The notes below the pieces were generated by a model, which ran no database searches, had not been told where the DNA came from, and saw nothing but the letters and a program-made list of their open reading frames with translations. Shown piece after piece: positions 1 through 5,528 of a stretch of DNA of 5,528 nt. The stretch's first letter is position 1. Each line of letters starts with the position of its first letter. A program made the position numbers and the translations under genes. The DNA lies in contig JAEWEH010000314.1 in the NCBI GenBank assembly GCA_023389535.1, positions 1 through 5,528 on the forward strand, written 5' to 3'. This stretch comes from Pseudomonadota bacterium. GTDB taxonomy: Bacteria; Pseudomonadota; Gammaproteobacteria; Burkholderiales; Burkholderiaceae_B.

Positions 1-44
1 CTGTAGGGCCGGCCGTCGCACGCGCTGTCGGGACGGCTTGGGCG

Positions 45-70
45 GCCAGCGGGCTACAAGGCCCGCTGGC
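45..70 (-). terminator. Hairpin after the transglutaminase-like gene, possible terminator
   Basis: A perfect 10-bp inverted repeat (arms 45-54 and 61-70, six-base loop 55-60) begins 15 bases beyond the stop codon of the minus-strand gene ending at 86. Its position suits a transcription terminator. However, no T-tract follows it on either strand, so it is not a canonical intrinsic terminator. It could act with Rho, or stabilise the 3' end of the mRNA. The remaining bases 1-44 hold no gene I can support. Confidence 0.4.
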
Positions 71-85
71 AATCGAACAAAAGCC

Positions 86-1264
86 TTAGAGCGCAGCCAT
101 GGCAGCCTGTTGCGGCATGCAATCCGGGAACTGCAGTTCAGTCGTGCCCGGCCTTAGCATGCGCACGCATTCGCGGGTGGCGTCTATGCAGCCACCCTCG
201 GCATAGACGCCGCTGGGGTCGCGCAGCCGCAGCATGCGCTCAAGAATGCGCTCGATCTTTTGCGGGTCTTTCAGCGTTTCGGCCACCCGTTCGTCGACCA
301 CGCCATCGTCCACCAGCAGGCGGCCGTCGGCATGCCGGTAGGTGGCATCGCGCCAGTGATAGAGCTCCACCCCTTTGGTCGTCAGGGTGAAAGGCTGGTC
401 GCGCTTCCAGAAATTGGTGAACAGGCCGTTGCCCAGGTAGAACACCCAGGACCCTTCATAGCCTTCGGCGTTGGAGGAGAACTCGTCCGGATTGCGAAAC
501 CACAATCTGTCCCCCGGCACGTAATAGCGGGTTGGCAGCGGCGCCTGCAGCGAGCCGTACTCGCGCAGGAATACATCGTGGAACTGGCCGGACATGATGG
601 CCCGGGTTTCCCATTGGCGCTGCAATTCGGACAGTAGCGCCGGATTGCATGCCTCCAGTTCCTGCGCGACAGACAGCAGGATCACATATTCGGTGGCCCG
701 ATAGCACGAGAACGAATAAAGCCGGTTGCTACGATCCGGTTGCGTCGTCTTTTGCAAGGCCTCGATCAGCGACCGGCCCGCCTTCAGGGTGAAGCCTCGA
801 TCCGTATGGTAGTCCCAGAACTCTTCCGGGCGTTCGGCGTGTTCGGTATCGAACGCGAGGGCTGTGCGGCGAGCATTGCGGACGATGTTGCTGCGCACGC
901 GCACGGCCGAGATGAATTCCTCGAAAGAAGGGTAGGAAAATGGCAGCGGACTGGCCAGCAAGGCCAAAACGATTTCGCGCTCCAGGTCCTGGTCTTCATG
1001 TGCAGGGGCAAGGCCTAGGAAATCGCATAGCCGCGTCGTATCGAACCCCGGTGTCAGATCGCGGAAGGCATCGGGCAATAGCGCAGCCGATACAACGCTA
1101 TTTCTGCTGCCATCGTGCGATCCCACTGCTATGTAGCCGCCCAGGCCCAGCGATGCCAGCTGGGCGGACAAGCGCCGTTTTACCTCGCCCACATCATGTT
1201 CGGTAGCGCCATGTATGCGAACTCCGCATACTGCCTGTAAGGCGGGCCGGCTTGCCATAGTCAT
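86..1264 (-). CDS. Transglutaminase-like protein (Bacillus Tgl-type fold), catalytic set incomplete
   Basis: The product has 392 residues. Residues about 105-290 align by eye with Bacillus subtilis Tgl, the spore-coat protein-glutamine gamma-glutamyltransferase that crosslinks proteins through glutamine-lysine isopeptide bonds. Shared blocks are SPLPFSYPSFEEF then VRSNIVRNAR (about 105-132), YSFSC with nucleophile candidate Cys187, RYYVPGDRLWFRNPD (246-260) and EGSWVFYLG (270-278). Bacillus Tgl uses Cys116 with Glu115, Glu187 and His200. Here the equivalents appear to be Cys187, Ser186, Ser272 and Asn284 or Phe285, so activity is doubtful. About 100 extra residues flank the core on each side; I recognise no domain in them. 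No signal peptide or membrane segment is evident, so it is probably cytoplasmic. The ATG at 1264 is chosen because AAGGAA lies seven bases upstream and the Tgl-like alignment is wholly downstream. A longer reading to 1768 would run back through the dsdA terminator and into dsdA. Its biological role is unknown. Confidence 0.75.
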   Translation of the reverse strand: MTMASRPALQAVCGVRIHGATEHDVGEVKRRLSAQLASLGLGGYIAVGSHDGSRNSVVSAALLPDAFRDLTPGFDTTRLCDFLGLAPAHEDQDLEREIVLALLASPLPFSYPSFEEFISAVRVRSNIVRNARRTALAFDTEHAERPEEFWDYHTDRGFTLKAGRSLIEALQKTTQPDRSNRLYSFSCYRATEYVILLSVAQELEACNPALLSELQRQWETRAIMSGQFHDVFLREYGSLQAPLPTRYYVPGDRLWFRNPDEFSSNAEGYEGSWVFYLGNGLFTNFWKRDQPFTLTTKGVELYHWRDATYRHADGRLLVDDGVVDERVAETLKDPQKIERILERMLRLRDPSGVYAEGGCIDATRECVRMLRPGTTELQFPDCMPQQAAMAAL

Positions 1265-1322
1265 GCGTAGTTCCTTGTTGGGCGCGTAGGGCGAAGGAAG
1301 AGTGCTGCAAGAAAAGCGCCAT

Positions 1323-1373
1323 ATTATCGAAAAATATTCATTCCGGGTATATGACCGCAGCAATAATTTCCAA
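1323..1373 (-). promoter_or_regulatory. Candidate promoter of the transglutaminase-like gene
   Basis: An AT-rich stretch lies between the dsdA terminator and the start at 1264. Read on the minus strand it offers TTGGAA (1368-1373), a 16-base spacer and TATACC (1346-1351). A second possible -10 is GATAAT (1323-1328), without a good -35. Both are partial sigma-70 matches. The case rests mainly on the gene needing its own promoter downstream of a terminator. Confidence 0.3.
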
Positions 1374-1438
1374 AGCGCGGTGCCGCTCGTCCTGGTGTTG
1401 TTCCGCGGCGTCGGCGCATGGCTCAATCGCTGCATCCG

Positions 1439-1470
1439 AAAAAAAACCCGAAACACCTGAGTGCTTCGGG
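1439..1470 (-). terminator. Intrinsic terminator of dsdA
   Basis: On the minus strand a 10-bp stem (arms 1461-1470 and 1447-1456, loop TCAG) is followed directly by eight T residues (1446 down to 1439). The single imperfect position is a G-U wobble in the minus-strand RNA but an A-C mismatch in the plus-strand RNA, and the T-tract exists only on the minus strand, so the direction is clear. It lies 68 bases past the dsdA stop and separates dsdA transcription from the next gene. Confidence 0.85.
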
Positions 1471-1538
1471 CCCTTCTGCCGCGGATTTTCGAGGCAGGCC
1501 GCCTTAACAAAGCTGCCATATCCAGGCGCCGCCCCCGA

Positions 1539-2888
1539 TCATCGCCTTGCGCCCCGCGCCTGGAATTTGGCGTGCTCTTGCGCGGGAACCAATGACCCAC
1601 CGGTGCTCCATATGACATGGGTCGCGTGGCCCATGTACCGTGCCAGTCCACGGGCGGCCAAGTAATCTTGGCCGCTGCGGGTTTCGCATAGCCATAGCGG
1701 ACCGCGCAGCGCGGCGGCCGCCGAGGGCTCCAGCAATATGCCCTCTTGTTGCGCAAGCAGGTAGGCATCCTGGAACAGCGTGTCGTCGGACACGGTGAAT
1801 ACGCCCGAGAGCATCTTCGCCATGATAGGCGCCACCAGGGGAGAGGCCAGGCCCACCGCCAGCCCGTCCGCCTCGGTCTGGTTGTCCAGGCCTATGTCGT
1901 ATACGGAAACAGGCTTCCCCACTCCGGCAGCAAGCTGGACCAGCATGCAGGGCGCCGCAGTCGGCTCGGCAAAGAAACAGTGGACATGCCGGCCGAAGTG
2001 CAGCTTCAGGCCATAGGCAATGCCGCCTGGCGCGCCGCCCACCCCGCAGGGCAGATAGACGAAAAGCGGATGTTCGGCGTCCACGCGACGGCCCTGCTCT
2101 TGAAGCTGGCGCACAAGTTCATTGGCTGCGGCCGCATACCCCAGAAACAAATGCGGCGAGCGCTCATCGTCAACGAAATGGATGGTTTTCGAACTGGCGG
2201 CCTCTTGCCGGCCGGCGTCCACCGCGGCCGCATAATCCCCGGAATGCTCCACCACCGTGATGCCATGCCGGCGCAAGCGCTCTTTCTTCCACTGCTTGGC
2301 ATCGGCGGACATGTGGACTGCCACCTGAAACCCCAGCCCGCGGCCGATCAAGCCTATGCTCATGCCCAGATTGCCGGTACTGCCTACCGACAAGGCATGC
2401 CGGCCCAGCAGTTCCCGGACGGGATCGCTGCACAACTGCATGGGATCGCCCTGTGCGATCGGCTGGCCGGCTTCAGCCGTCAGACGCTCGGCCAAGGCCA
2501 GTACCTCGTGGAACCCGCCGCGCGCTTTGATGGAGCCGGCTACAGGCAGGGCGTCATCCCGCTTCAGCAACCACGCGCCGCCTTCTTGCCCCTGCCTGCC
2601 CGCGCGTGCCGGGTCCGGCATGTGCACGGCCTCCTGCAAGGCGGATTGGGCTTTCGGGACAGGTTGAAGCGCGGAGCTCAGTCGGCCACCCGTCGCCGCA
2701 AGCTCCGGAAAAAGCTGCGTCAAAGGCGCTGAATATCGCGCCAGACGCTGCTCGGCCACGGCTGGGTCCAATCCCGGTGTCGGCTGGACATCGTCCTGCA
2801 AGCCATCGTTCAACCATAGCAAGGGCTGCTTCTGCCGCAGCTGGTTCAGAAGCCCGGCCTCCAAGTCCGGCTGTTGTTCCTTTGACAC
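1539..2888 (-). CDS. dsdA: D-serine ammonia-lyase (D-serine dehydratase)
   Basis: This cytoplasmic PLP enzyme converts D-serine to pyruvate and ammonia, which both detoxifies D-serine and lets it serve as a carbon and nitrogen source. The 449-residue length matches the family (E. coli DsdA is about 442). Visible motifs, in order: AGSIKARGG with PLP-binding Lys121; SVGSTGNLGMSIG (168-180), whose Asn contacts the cofactor ring; the glycine-rich phosphate loop GVGGAPGG (282-289); the conserved FAEPT-PCM and DIGLDN-TEADGLAVG blocks (306-346); and STGGS (428-432) near the pyridine nitrogen. All catalytic elements appear intact. The start is the GTG at 2888, with AGGAGG six bases upstream (2895-2900). 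A TTG seven codons further up would place that ribosome binding site inside the gene. It is divergent from the MFS gene, and no dsdX permease or dsdC LysR regulator lies next to it in this window. The related threonine dehydratases lack this N-terminal layout, so DsdA is the firm call. Confidence 0.96.
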   Translation of the reverse strand: MSKEQQPDLEAGLLNQLRQKQPLLWLNDGLQDDVQPTPGLDPAVAEQRLARYSAPLTQLFPELAATGGRLSSALQPVPKAQSALQEAVHMPDPARAGRQGQEGGAWLLKRDDALPVAGSIKARGGFHEVLALAERLTAEAGQPIAQGDPMQLCSDPVRELLGRHALSVGSTGNLGMSIGLIGRGLGFQVAVHMSADAKQWKKERLRRHGITVVEHSGDYAAAVDAGRQEAASSKTIHFVDDERSPHLFLGYAAAANELVRQLQEQGRRVDAEHPLFVYLPCGVGGAPGGIAYGLKLHFGRHVHCFFAEPTAAPCMLVQLAAGVGKPVSVYDIGLDNQTEADGLAVGLASPLVAPIMAKMLSGVFTVSDDTLFQDAYLLAQQEGILLEPSAAAALRGPLWLCETRSGQDYLAARGLARYMGHATHVIWSTGGSLVPAQEHAKFQARGARR

Positions 2889-3023
2889 GATCTGCCTCCT
2901 GGTCAGCAATAGAAAAATATATGGCCACGCCGGTCGGTTCGACGCCGGGGCCCCGGCTTGGTACTGTTAGAATAATCGGCATAACAATCAGCACCGGCGG
3001 CGTGCGTTAGAAGGAGTGTCCAG
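2889..3023. promoter_or_regulatory. Divergent promoter region between dsdA and the MFS gene
   Basis: This 135-bp gap must drive both genes. Plus-strand candidate: TTGGTA (2958-2963), 17-base spacer, ATAACA (2981-2986), then AAGGAG (3011-3016) seven bases before the MFS ATG. Minus-strand candidate: a TATATT -10 (2916-2921) just upstream of the dsdA AGGAGG, with no convincing -35, which may mean activator dependence. A short inverted repeat TGTTA/TAACA (2965-2969 and 2982-2986) spans the MFS promoter. The existence of promoters here is near certain from gene layout; the exact elements are guesses. Confidence 0.5.
2944..2957. promoter_or_regulatory. 14-bp perfect GC palindrome, possible operator
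   Basis: GCCGGGGCCCCGGC is self-complementary over its full length. It sits immediately upstream of the candidate MFS -35 and beside the position where a dsdA -35 would be. That placement would suit a regulator acting on both directions. With no loop it is a poor RNA hairpin, so a DNA site is more likely than a terminator. In GC-rich DNA such a palindrome can also arise by chance. Confidence 0.3.
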
Positions 3024-4655
3024 ATGCCCGAAAGAGCATCACCCTTAGCACCATTTCGACATACTACGTTCCGCGCGCTATGGACTGCAACGCTGGCGTC
3101 CAATTTGGGCGGCCTGGTCCAGACGGTTGCCGCCGGCTGGATGATGACCACGATCTCCAATTCGGACGACATGGTGGCGCTGGTGCAGGCGGCCACCACC
3201 CTGCCGATCATGATTTTCTCTTTGGCGGCCGGGGCGCTGGCCGACAACTTCGATCGGCGCAACATCATGCTGATCGCCCAGATCCTGATGATGGCCGTTT
3301 CCGCCGCCCTGGCCATCTTCGCCGTCGCGGGTTGGATCACCCCATGGCTGCTGCTGGCCTTTACCTTTTTTATCGGCTGCGGCACCGCCCTGCACAATCC
3401 TTCATGGCAGGCTTCCATGGGCGACCTTGTTCCGCGCGAAGACCTGCCCGGCGCAGTCACCCTGAACAGCATGAGCTACAACCTCATGCGCAGCGTAGGC
3501 CCCGCCATAGGCGGCATGATCGTCGCCATCGCCGGCGCGGCGACGGCTTTTGCACTGAACGCAGTCAGTTATATCGCGTTGATTGTGGCGCTGGTGCGCT
3601 GGAAGCCGCAGCGGCCACCCAGCGCCTTGCCGCGCGAGCCTTTCGGCAGCGCCATGTCAGCCGGCCTGCGCTATATCGCCATGTCGCCCAACTTGCTGAA
3701 GGTGCTGTTCCGCAGCTTCGTTTTCGGCTTGTCCGCCGTATCGGCGCTGGCGCTTTTGCCTCTCGTTACACGCGACCTGGTTCAAGGCGGCGCATTCTCT
3801 TATGGCGTGATTCTGGGTTGCTTCGGAGCGGGAGCCATAGGCGGCGCTTTGCTGAACGCACGGGTACGCGAACGCTGGCGCAACGAAACGATTGTGCGCG
3901 GCACCTTCCTGGTGTTCGCGGCAAGCGTCACGGCGCTGGCCTTCAGCCGCGAGATGTGGCTAAGCTGCCTGCTGCTGATGCCAGCGGGCGCGTGCTGGGT
4001 GTTGACGCTGTCCTTGTTCAACGTGACGGTTCAGCTTTCCACACCGCGCTGGGTGGTGGGACGCGCGCTGTCCATTTACCAGACGGCCACGTTCGGCGGC
4101 ATGGCGTCCGGCAGCTGGCTTTGGGGCGTCATTGCCGATGCCCACGGCACAGGCAGCGCCCTGATCACCGCCGGCGTGGTCATGGTACTGGGAGCCGCCA
4201 CGGGCCTGCGCTATAAATTACCGGAATTCGGCACGCTGAACCTGGATCCGCTGGGCCGCTTCAACGAACCGCAGTTGCGGCTCGACCTTAGGCCGCGCAG
4301 CGGCCCAATCATGATCATGGTCGACTACGAGATCGCGCAGCAGGACATAGGCGCCTTCCTCGACCAAATGGCCATACGCCGGCGCATCCGCATTCGCGAC
4401 GGAGCCCGCCAATGGGCGCTGCTGCGCGACCTGGAAAACCCCAGCATCTGGACCGAAACCTATCATGTGCCCACATGGGTGGAATACGTGCGCCACAACC
4501 AGCGCCGCACCTTTGCCGACGCGGACTCCTACGAGAAACTATTGGCCCTGCACCGCGGCAAGAACCCGCCCCGCGTGCACCGCATGATCGAACGCCAGAC
4601 CGTGCCCATCCGCGATGACACGCCGCTGAAAGACAGCCCGGAAGTGCCGCCTTGA
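3024..4655 (+). CDS. MFS_3/EntS-type transporter with C-terminal soluble domain
   Basis: This inner-membrane proton-coupled transporter of the major facilitator superfamily is probably an exporter; the substrate is unknown. The 543-residue product has about twelve hydrophobic segments within residues 20-395. MFS motif A is visible in the loop after segment 2 (GALADNFDRRN, 70-80), and NSMSYNLMRSVGPAIGG (148-164) is typical of the EntS/MFS_3 group. A hydrophilic tail follows (about 425-525: MIMVDYEI, then FLDQMAIRRRIRIRDGA, then TWVEYVRHNQRRT). It resembles the dimeric alpha-beta barrel (ABM-like) domain commonly found at the end of MFS_3 proteins. The ATG is supported by AAGGAG seven bases upstream. 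The nitroreductase gene follows within 30 bases, suggesting an operon. Family members include the siderophore exporter EntS, but no siderophore genes are nearby, so drug or metabolite efflux is equally possible. Confidence 0.9.
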   Translation: MPERASPLAPFRHTTFRALWTATLASNLGGLVQTVAAGWMMTTISNSDDMVALVQAATTLPIMIFSLAAGALADNFDRRNIMLIAQILMMAVSAALAIFAVAGWITPWLLLAFTFFIGCGTALHNPSWQASMGDLVPREDLPGAVTLNSMSYNLMRSVGPAIGGMIVAIAGAATAFALNAVSYIALIVALVRWKPQRPPSALPREPFGSAMSAGLRYIAMSPNLLKVLFRSFVFGLSAVSALALLPLVTRDLVQGGAFSYGVILGCFGAGAIGGALLNARVRERWRNETIVRGTFLVFAASVTALAFSREMWLSCLLLMPAGACWVLTLSLFNVTVQLSTPRWVVGRALSIYQTATFGGMASGSWLWGVIADAHGTGSALITAGVVMVLGAATGLRYKLPEFGTLNLDPLGRFNEPQLRLDLRPRSGPIMIMVDYEIAQQDIGAFLDQMAIRRRIRIRDGARQWALLRDLENPSIWTETYHVPTWVEYVRHNQRRTFADADSYEKLLALHRGKNPPRVHRMIERQTVPIRDDTPLKDSPEVPP

Positions 4656-4683
4656 TCCTGGAAGCGTGACCTTGAAAACAACC

Positions 4684-5367
4684 ATGACTGCAGTCAGCCC
4701 CGACCCCGTAGAACACGCCATCCGCTCGCGTAAAAGCGTGCGTGGCTTTCTGCCGAAGCCTGTTCCCGTGGAACTGATAGAACGTATCCTGACCGTTGCG
4801 GCGTATGCGCCCAGCGGCAGTAATATCCAGCCCTGGAAAGTGCATCTTCTGACAGGAGACAGCCGGGACGCGCTCGCTGAAGCACTGACCCGCGCACACT
4901 ACGACGAAACACCCGCGCAACGCGAGTACGATTATTACCCGCAAACATGGCGCAGCCCTTACCTGGAACGGCGGCGCGCGACCGGCTGGGGCCTGTATAG
5001 CACCCTGGGCATCGCCAAAGGCGACAAAGATGCATCCTTTCATCAGCACGCCAGGAACTATGTCTTCTTCGGCGCACCTTGCGTCCTGCTATTCACCATA
5101 GATGACGACCTGGGCAAAGGCAGTTGGCTGGACTACGGCATGTTCCTGCAAAACATCATGGTCGCCGCGACCGCTCATGGCCTGGCAACCTGCCCCCAGG
5201 CAGCGCTGGCCAATTATCCCGACATCGTGAAGCGACAACTGGGCATTCCGGCATCCGAAGTCCTTGTGTGCGGCATTTCATTGGGGTATGAAGACCCGGA
5301 CTGCATCGCTAACCAGTACCGGCCGACGCGGATGAGTGCCGCGGATTTTCTGACCGTGCACACGTAG
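4684..5367 (+). CDS. Nitroreductase-family FMN oxidoreductase
   Basis: This is a cytoplasmic flavoprotein of the NfsB/PnbA-like nitroreductase family, which uses NAD(P)H to reduce nitroaromatics, quinones or related electron acceptors; the true substrate is not evident. From the ATG it has 227 residues, the usual family length. RSRKSVRGF (14-22) and APSGSNIQPW (42-51) form the N-terminal FMN site. GLATCPQ (166-172) and the terminal GISLGYEDPD (197-206), followed by basic residues, are characteristic of the PnbA-like branch. The fold appears intact. The start is uncertain. The only purine-rich site, GGAAG (4660-4664), is 19 bases before this ATG but seven before an in-frame TTG at 4672; a GTG at 4666 also exists. 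Alignable sequence begins after the ATG. The gene follows the MFS gene by 28 bases and probably shares its transcript, which suggests reduction and export of a common class of compound. Confidence 0.92.
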   Translation: MTAVSPDPVEHAIRSRKSVRGFLPKPVPVELIERILTVAAYAPSGSNIQPWKVHLLTGDSRDALAEALTRAHYDETPAQREYDYYPQTWRSPYLERRRATGWGLYSTLGIAKGDKDASFHQHARNYVFFGAPCVLLFTIDDDLGKGSWLDYGMFLQNIMVAATAHGLATCPQAALANYPDIVKRQLGIPASEVLVCGISLGYEDPDCIANQYRPTRMSAADFLTVHT

Positions 5368-5382
5368 CCGCCGCACATTGAA

Positions 5383-5402
5383 TAGCCTGTCCAGACAAGC
5401 TA
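5383..5402. repeat. Interrupted inverted repeat after the nitroreductase gene
   Basis: TAGC-c-TGT ... ACA-a-GCTA forms a symmetrical 8-bp stem with one C-A mismatch and a four-base loop, starting 16 bases after the nitroreductase stop. There is no T-tract on either strand, so terminator function is weakly supported. It could equally be a regulator-binding site for the next gene. Confidence 0.3.
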
Positions 5403-5453
5403 GGCGGCCGGCAGCGCCTTTGCATCGGCATGCCAATTGCTCTACCCTTTTGT

Positions 5454-5478
5454 CCCGGTGCGGCGCTTCGCCGCTGGG
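5454..5478 (+). promoter_or_regulatory. Leader hairpin before the epimerase gene's ribosome binding site
   Basis: A perfect GCGGCG/CGCCGC stem with a three-base loop (5460-5474) can be extended by CCC/GGG pairs across a small bulge (5454-5456 with 5476-5478). It ends just before the GGAGGA ribosome binding site at 5480-5485. It may influence translation or be the end of an upstream terminator; no T-run follows. I see no convincing promoter in 5403-5453. Confidence 0.3.
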
Positions 5479-5491
5479 CGGAGGAAAATGC

Positions 5492-5528
5492 ATGGGCGCG
5501 ACAGTGATGGTGACGGGCGGTGCGGGCT
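5492..5528 (+). CDS. NAD-dependent epimerase/dehydratase, 5' fragment (GalE-like)
   Basis: Only the first twelve codons are inside the window; the gene continues past the right edge. They read MGATVMVTGGAG, a hydrophobic beta strand running into TGGAG, the start of the TGxxGxxG dinucleotide-binding loop of extended short-chain dehydrogenases. The TGGAG form is typical of UDP-glucose 4-epimerase (GalE) and dTDP-glucose 4,6-dehydratase, so a nucleotide-sugar enzyme is likely. The start is well supported: GGAGGA (5480-5485) is six bases upstream. An ATG four bases earlier is in another frame and gives no recognisable protein. The exact enzyme cannot be decided from this fragment. Confidence 0.8.
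   Translation, partial: MGATVMVTGGAG

Noticed and set aside
12..37. GCCGTC/GACGGC inverted repeat near the left edge
   Set aside because: A six-base stem with a 14-base loop and no T-tract is not enough to call a terminator or site.
3..89. Short open plus-strand frame at the left edge that could be the end of a convergent gene
   Set aside because: It would pass through the 10-bp hairpin and overlap the stop of the minus-strand gene, and its 28 residues show no family signature.
1265..1768. N-terminal extension of the transglutaminase-like frame up to 1768
   Set aside because: It would run through the dsdA terminator and overlap the end of dsdA. The extra sequence looks like arginine/proline-rich non-coding translation, and a good ribosome binding site precedes the ATG at 1264.
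1746..2732. Long open frame on the plus strand opposite dsdA
   Set aside because: It is antisense to a clear dsdA. Long antisense frames are expected in GC-rich genes, and its translation shows no recognisable motif.
2991..3005. GCAC/GTGC inverted repeat upstream of the MFS ribosome binding site
   Set aside because: A four-base stem with a seven-base loop is too weak to distinguish from chance in GC-rich DNA.
2903..3472. Minus-strand frame across the divergent region and the start of the MFS gene
   Set aside because: It covers both promoters and the antisense of an unambiguous transporter; the translation has no recognised domain.
3080..4216. 378-codon plus-strand frame inside the MFS gene
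   Set aside because: It is a shifted reading of the transporter, rich in Arg, His and Gly, with no ribosome binding site or family motif.
4315..5049. 244-codon minus-strand frame opposite the MFS tail and the nitroreductase gene
   Set aside because: It is antisense to two supported genes, and its cysteine- and arginine-rich composition looks like non-coding translation.

Overview
The window is a GC-rich piece of bacterial chromosome with short intergenic gaps and AGGAGG-type ribosome binding sites. Gene content and codon use (strong G/C at third positions) suggest a betaproteobacterium, perhaps of the order Burkholderiales and family Alcaligenaceae. That placement is an impression from protein style; no rRNA or other marker is present to confirm it. 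I see no mobile element, tRNA, rRNA or CRISPR array.

Left part, minus strand. A 392-residue protein (86-1264) has a core resembling the Bacillus spore-coat transglutaminase Tgl, but only the nucleophilic cysteine of the catalytic set appears to be kept. A 10-bp hairpin (45-70) follows its stop. Upstream of it, and read in the same direction, is a complete D-serine ammonia-lyase gene, dsdA (1539-2888, GTG start). A strong intrinsic terminator (1439-1470) follows dsdA, so the transglutaminase-like gene probably has its own promoter in the AT-rich stretch 1318-1373.

Centre. A 135-bp divergent intergenic region (2889-3023) separates dsdA from a plus-strand MFS transporter gene. It carries a perfect 14-bp palindrome (2944-2957) between candidate promoter elements for the two directions.

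Right part, plus strand. The MFS_3/EntS-type transporter (3024-4655) has a C-terminal soluble domain. It is followed within about 30 bases by an FMN-dependent nitroreductase-family gene (4684-5367), and the two are probably co-transcribed. After a 124-bp gap with two inverted repeats, the window ends in the first codons of an extended short-chain dehydrogenase/epimerase (from 5492; GalE-like GGAG nucleotide-binding motif).

Functionally, dsdA destroys D-serine, giving pyruvate and ammonia. The transporter/nitroreductase pair looks like an efflux and reductive-detoxification unit of unknown substrate. The most unusual item is the degenerate transglutaminase-like protein. I did not find convincing evidence for a wholly new multi-gene system.
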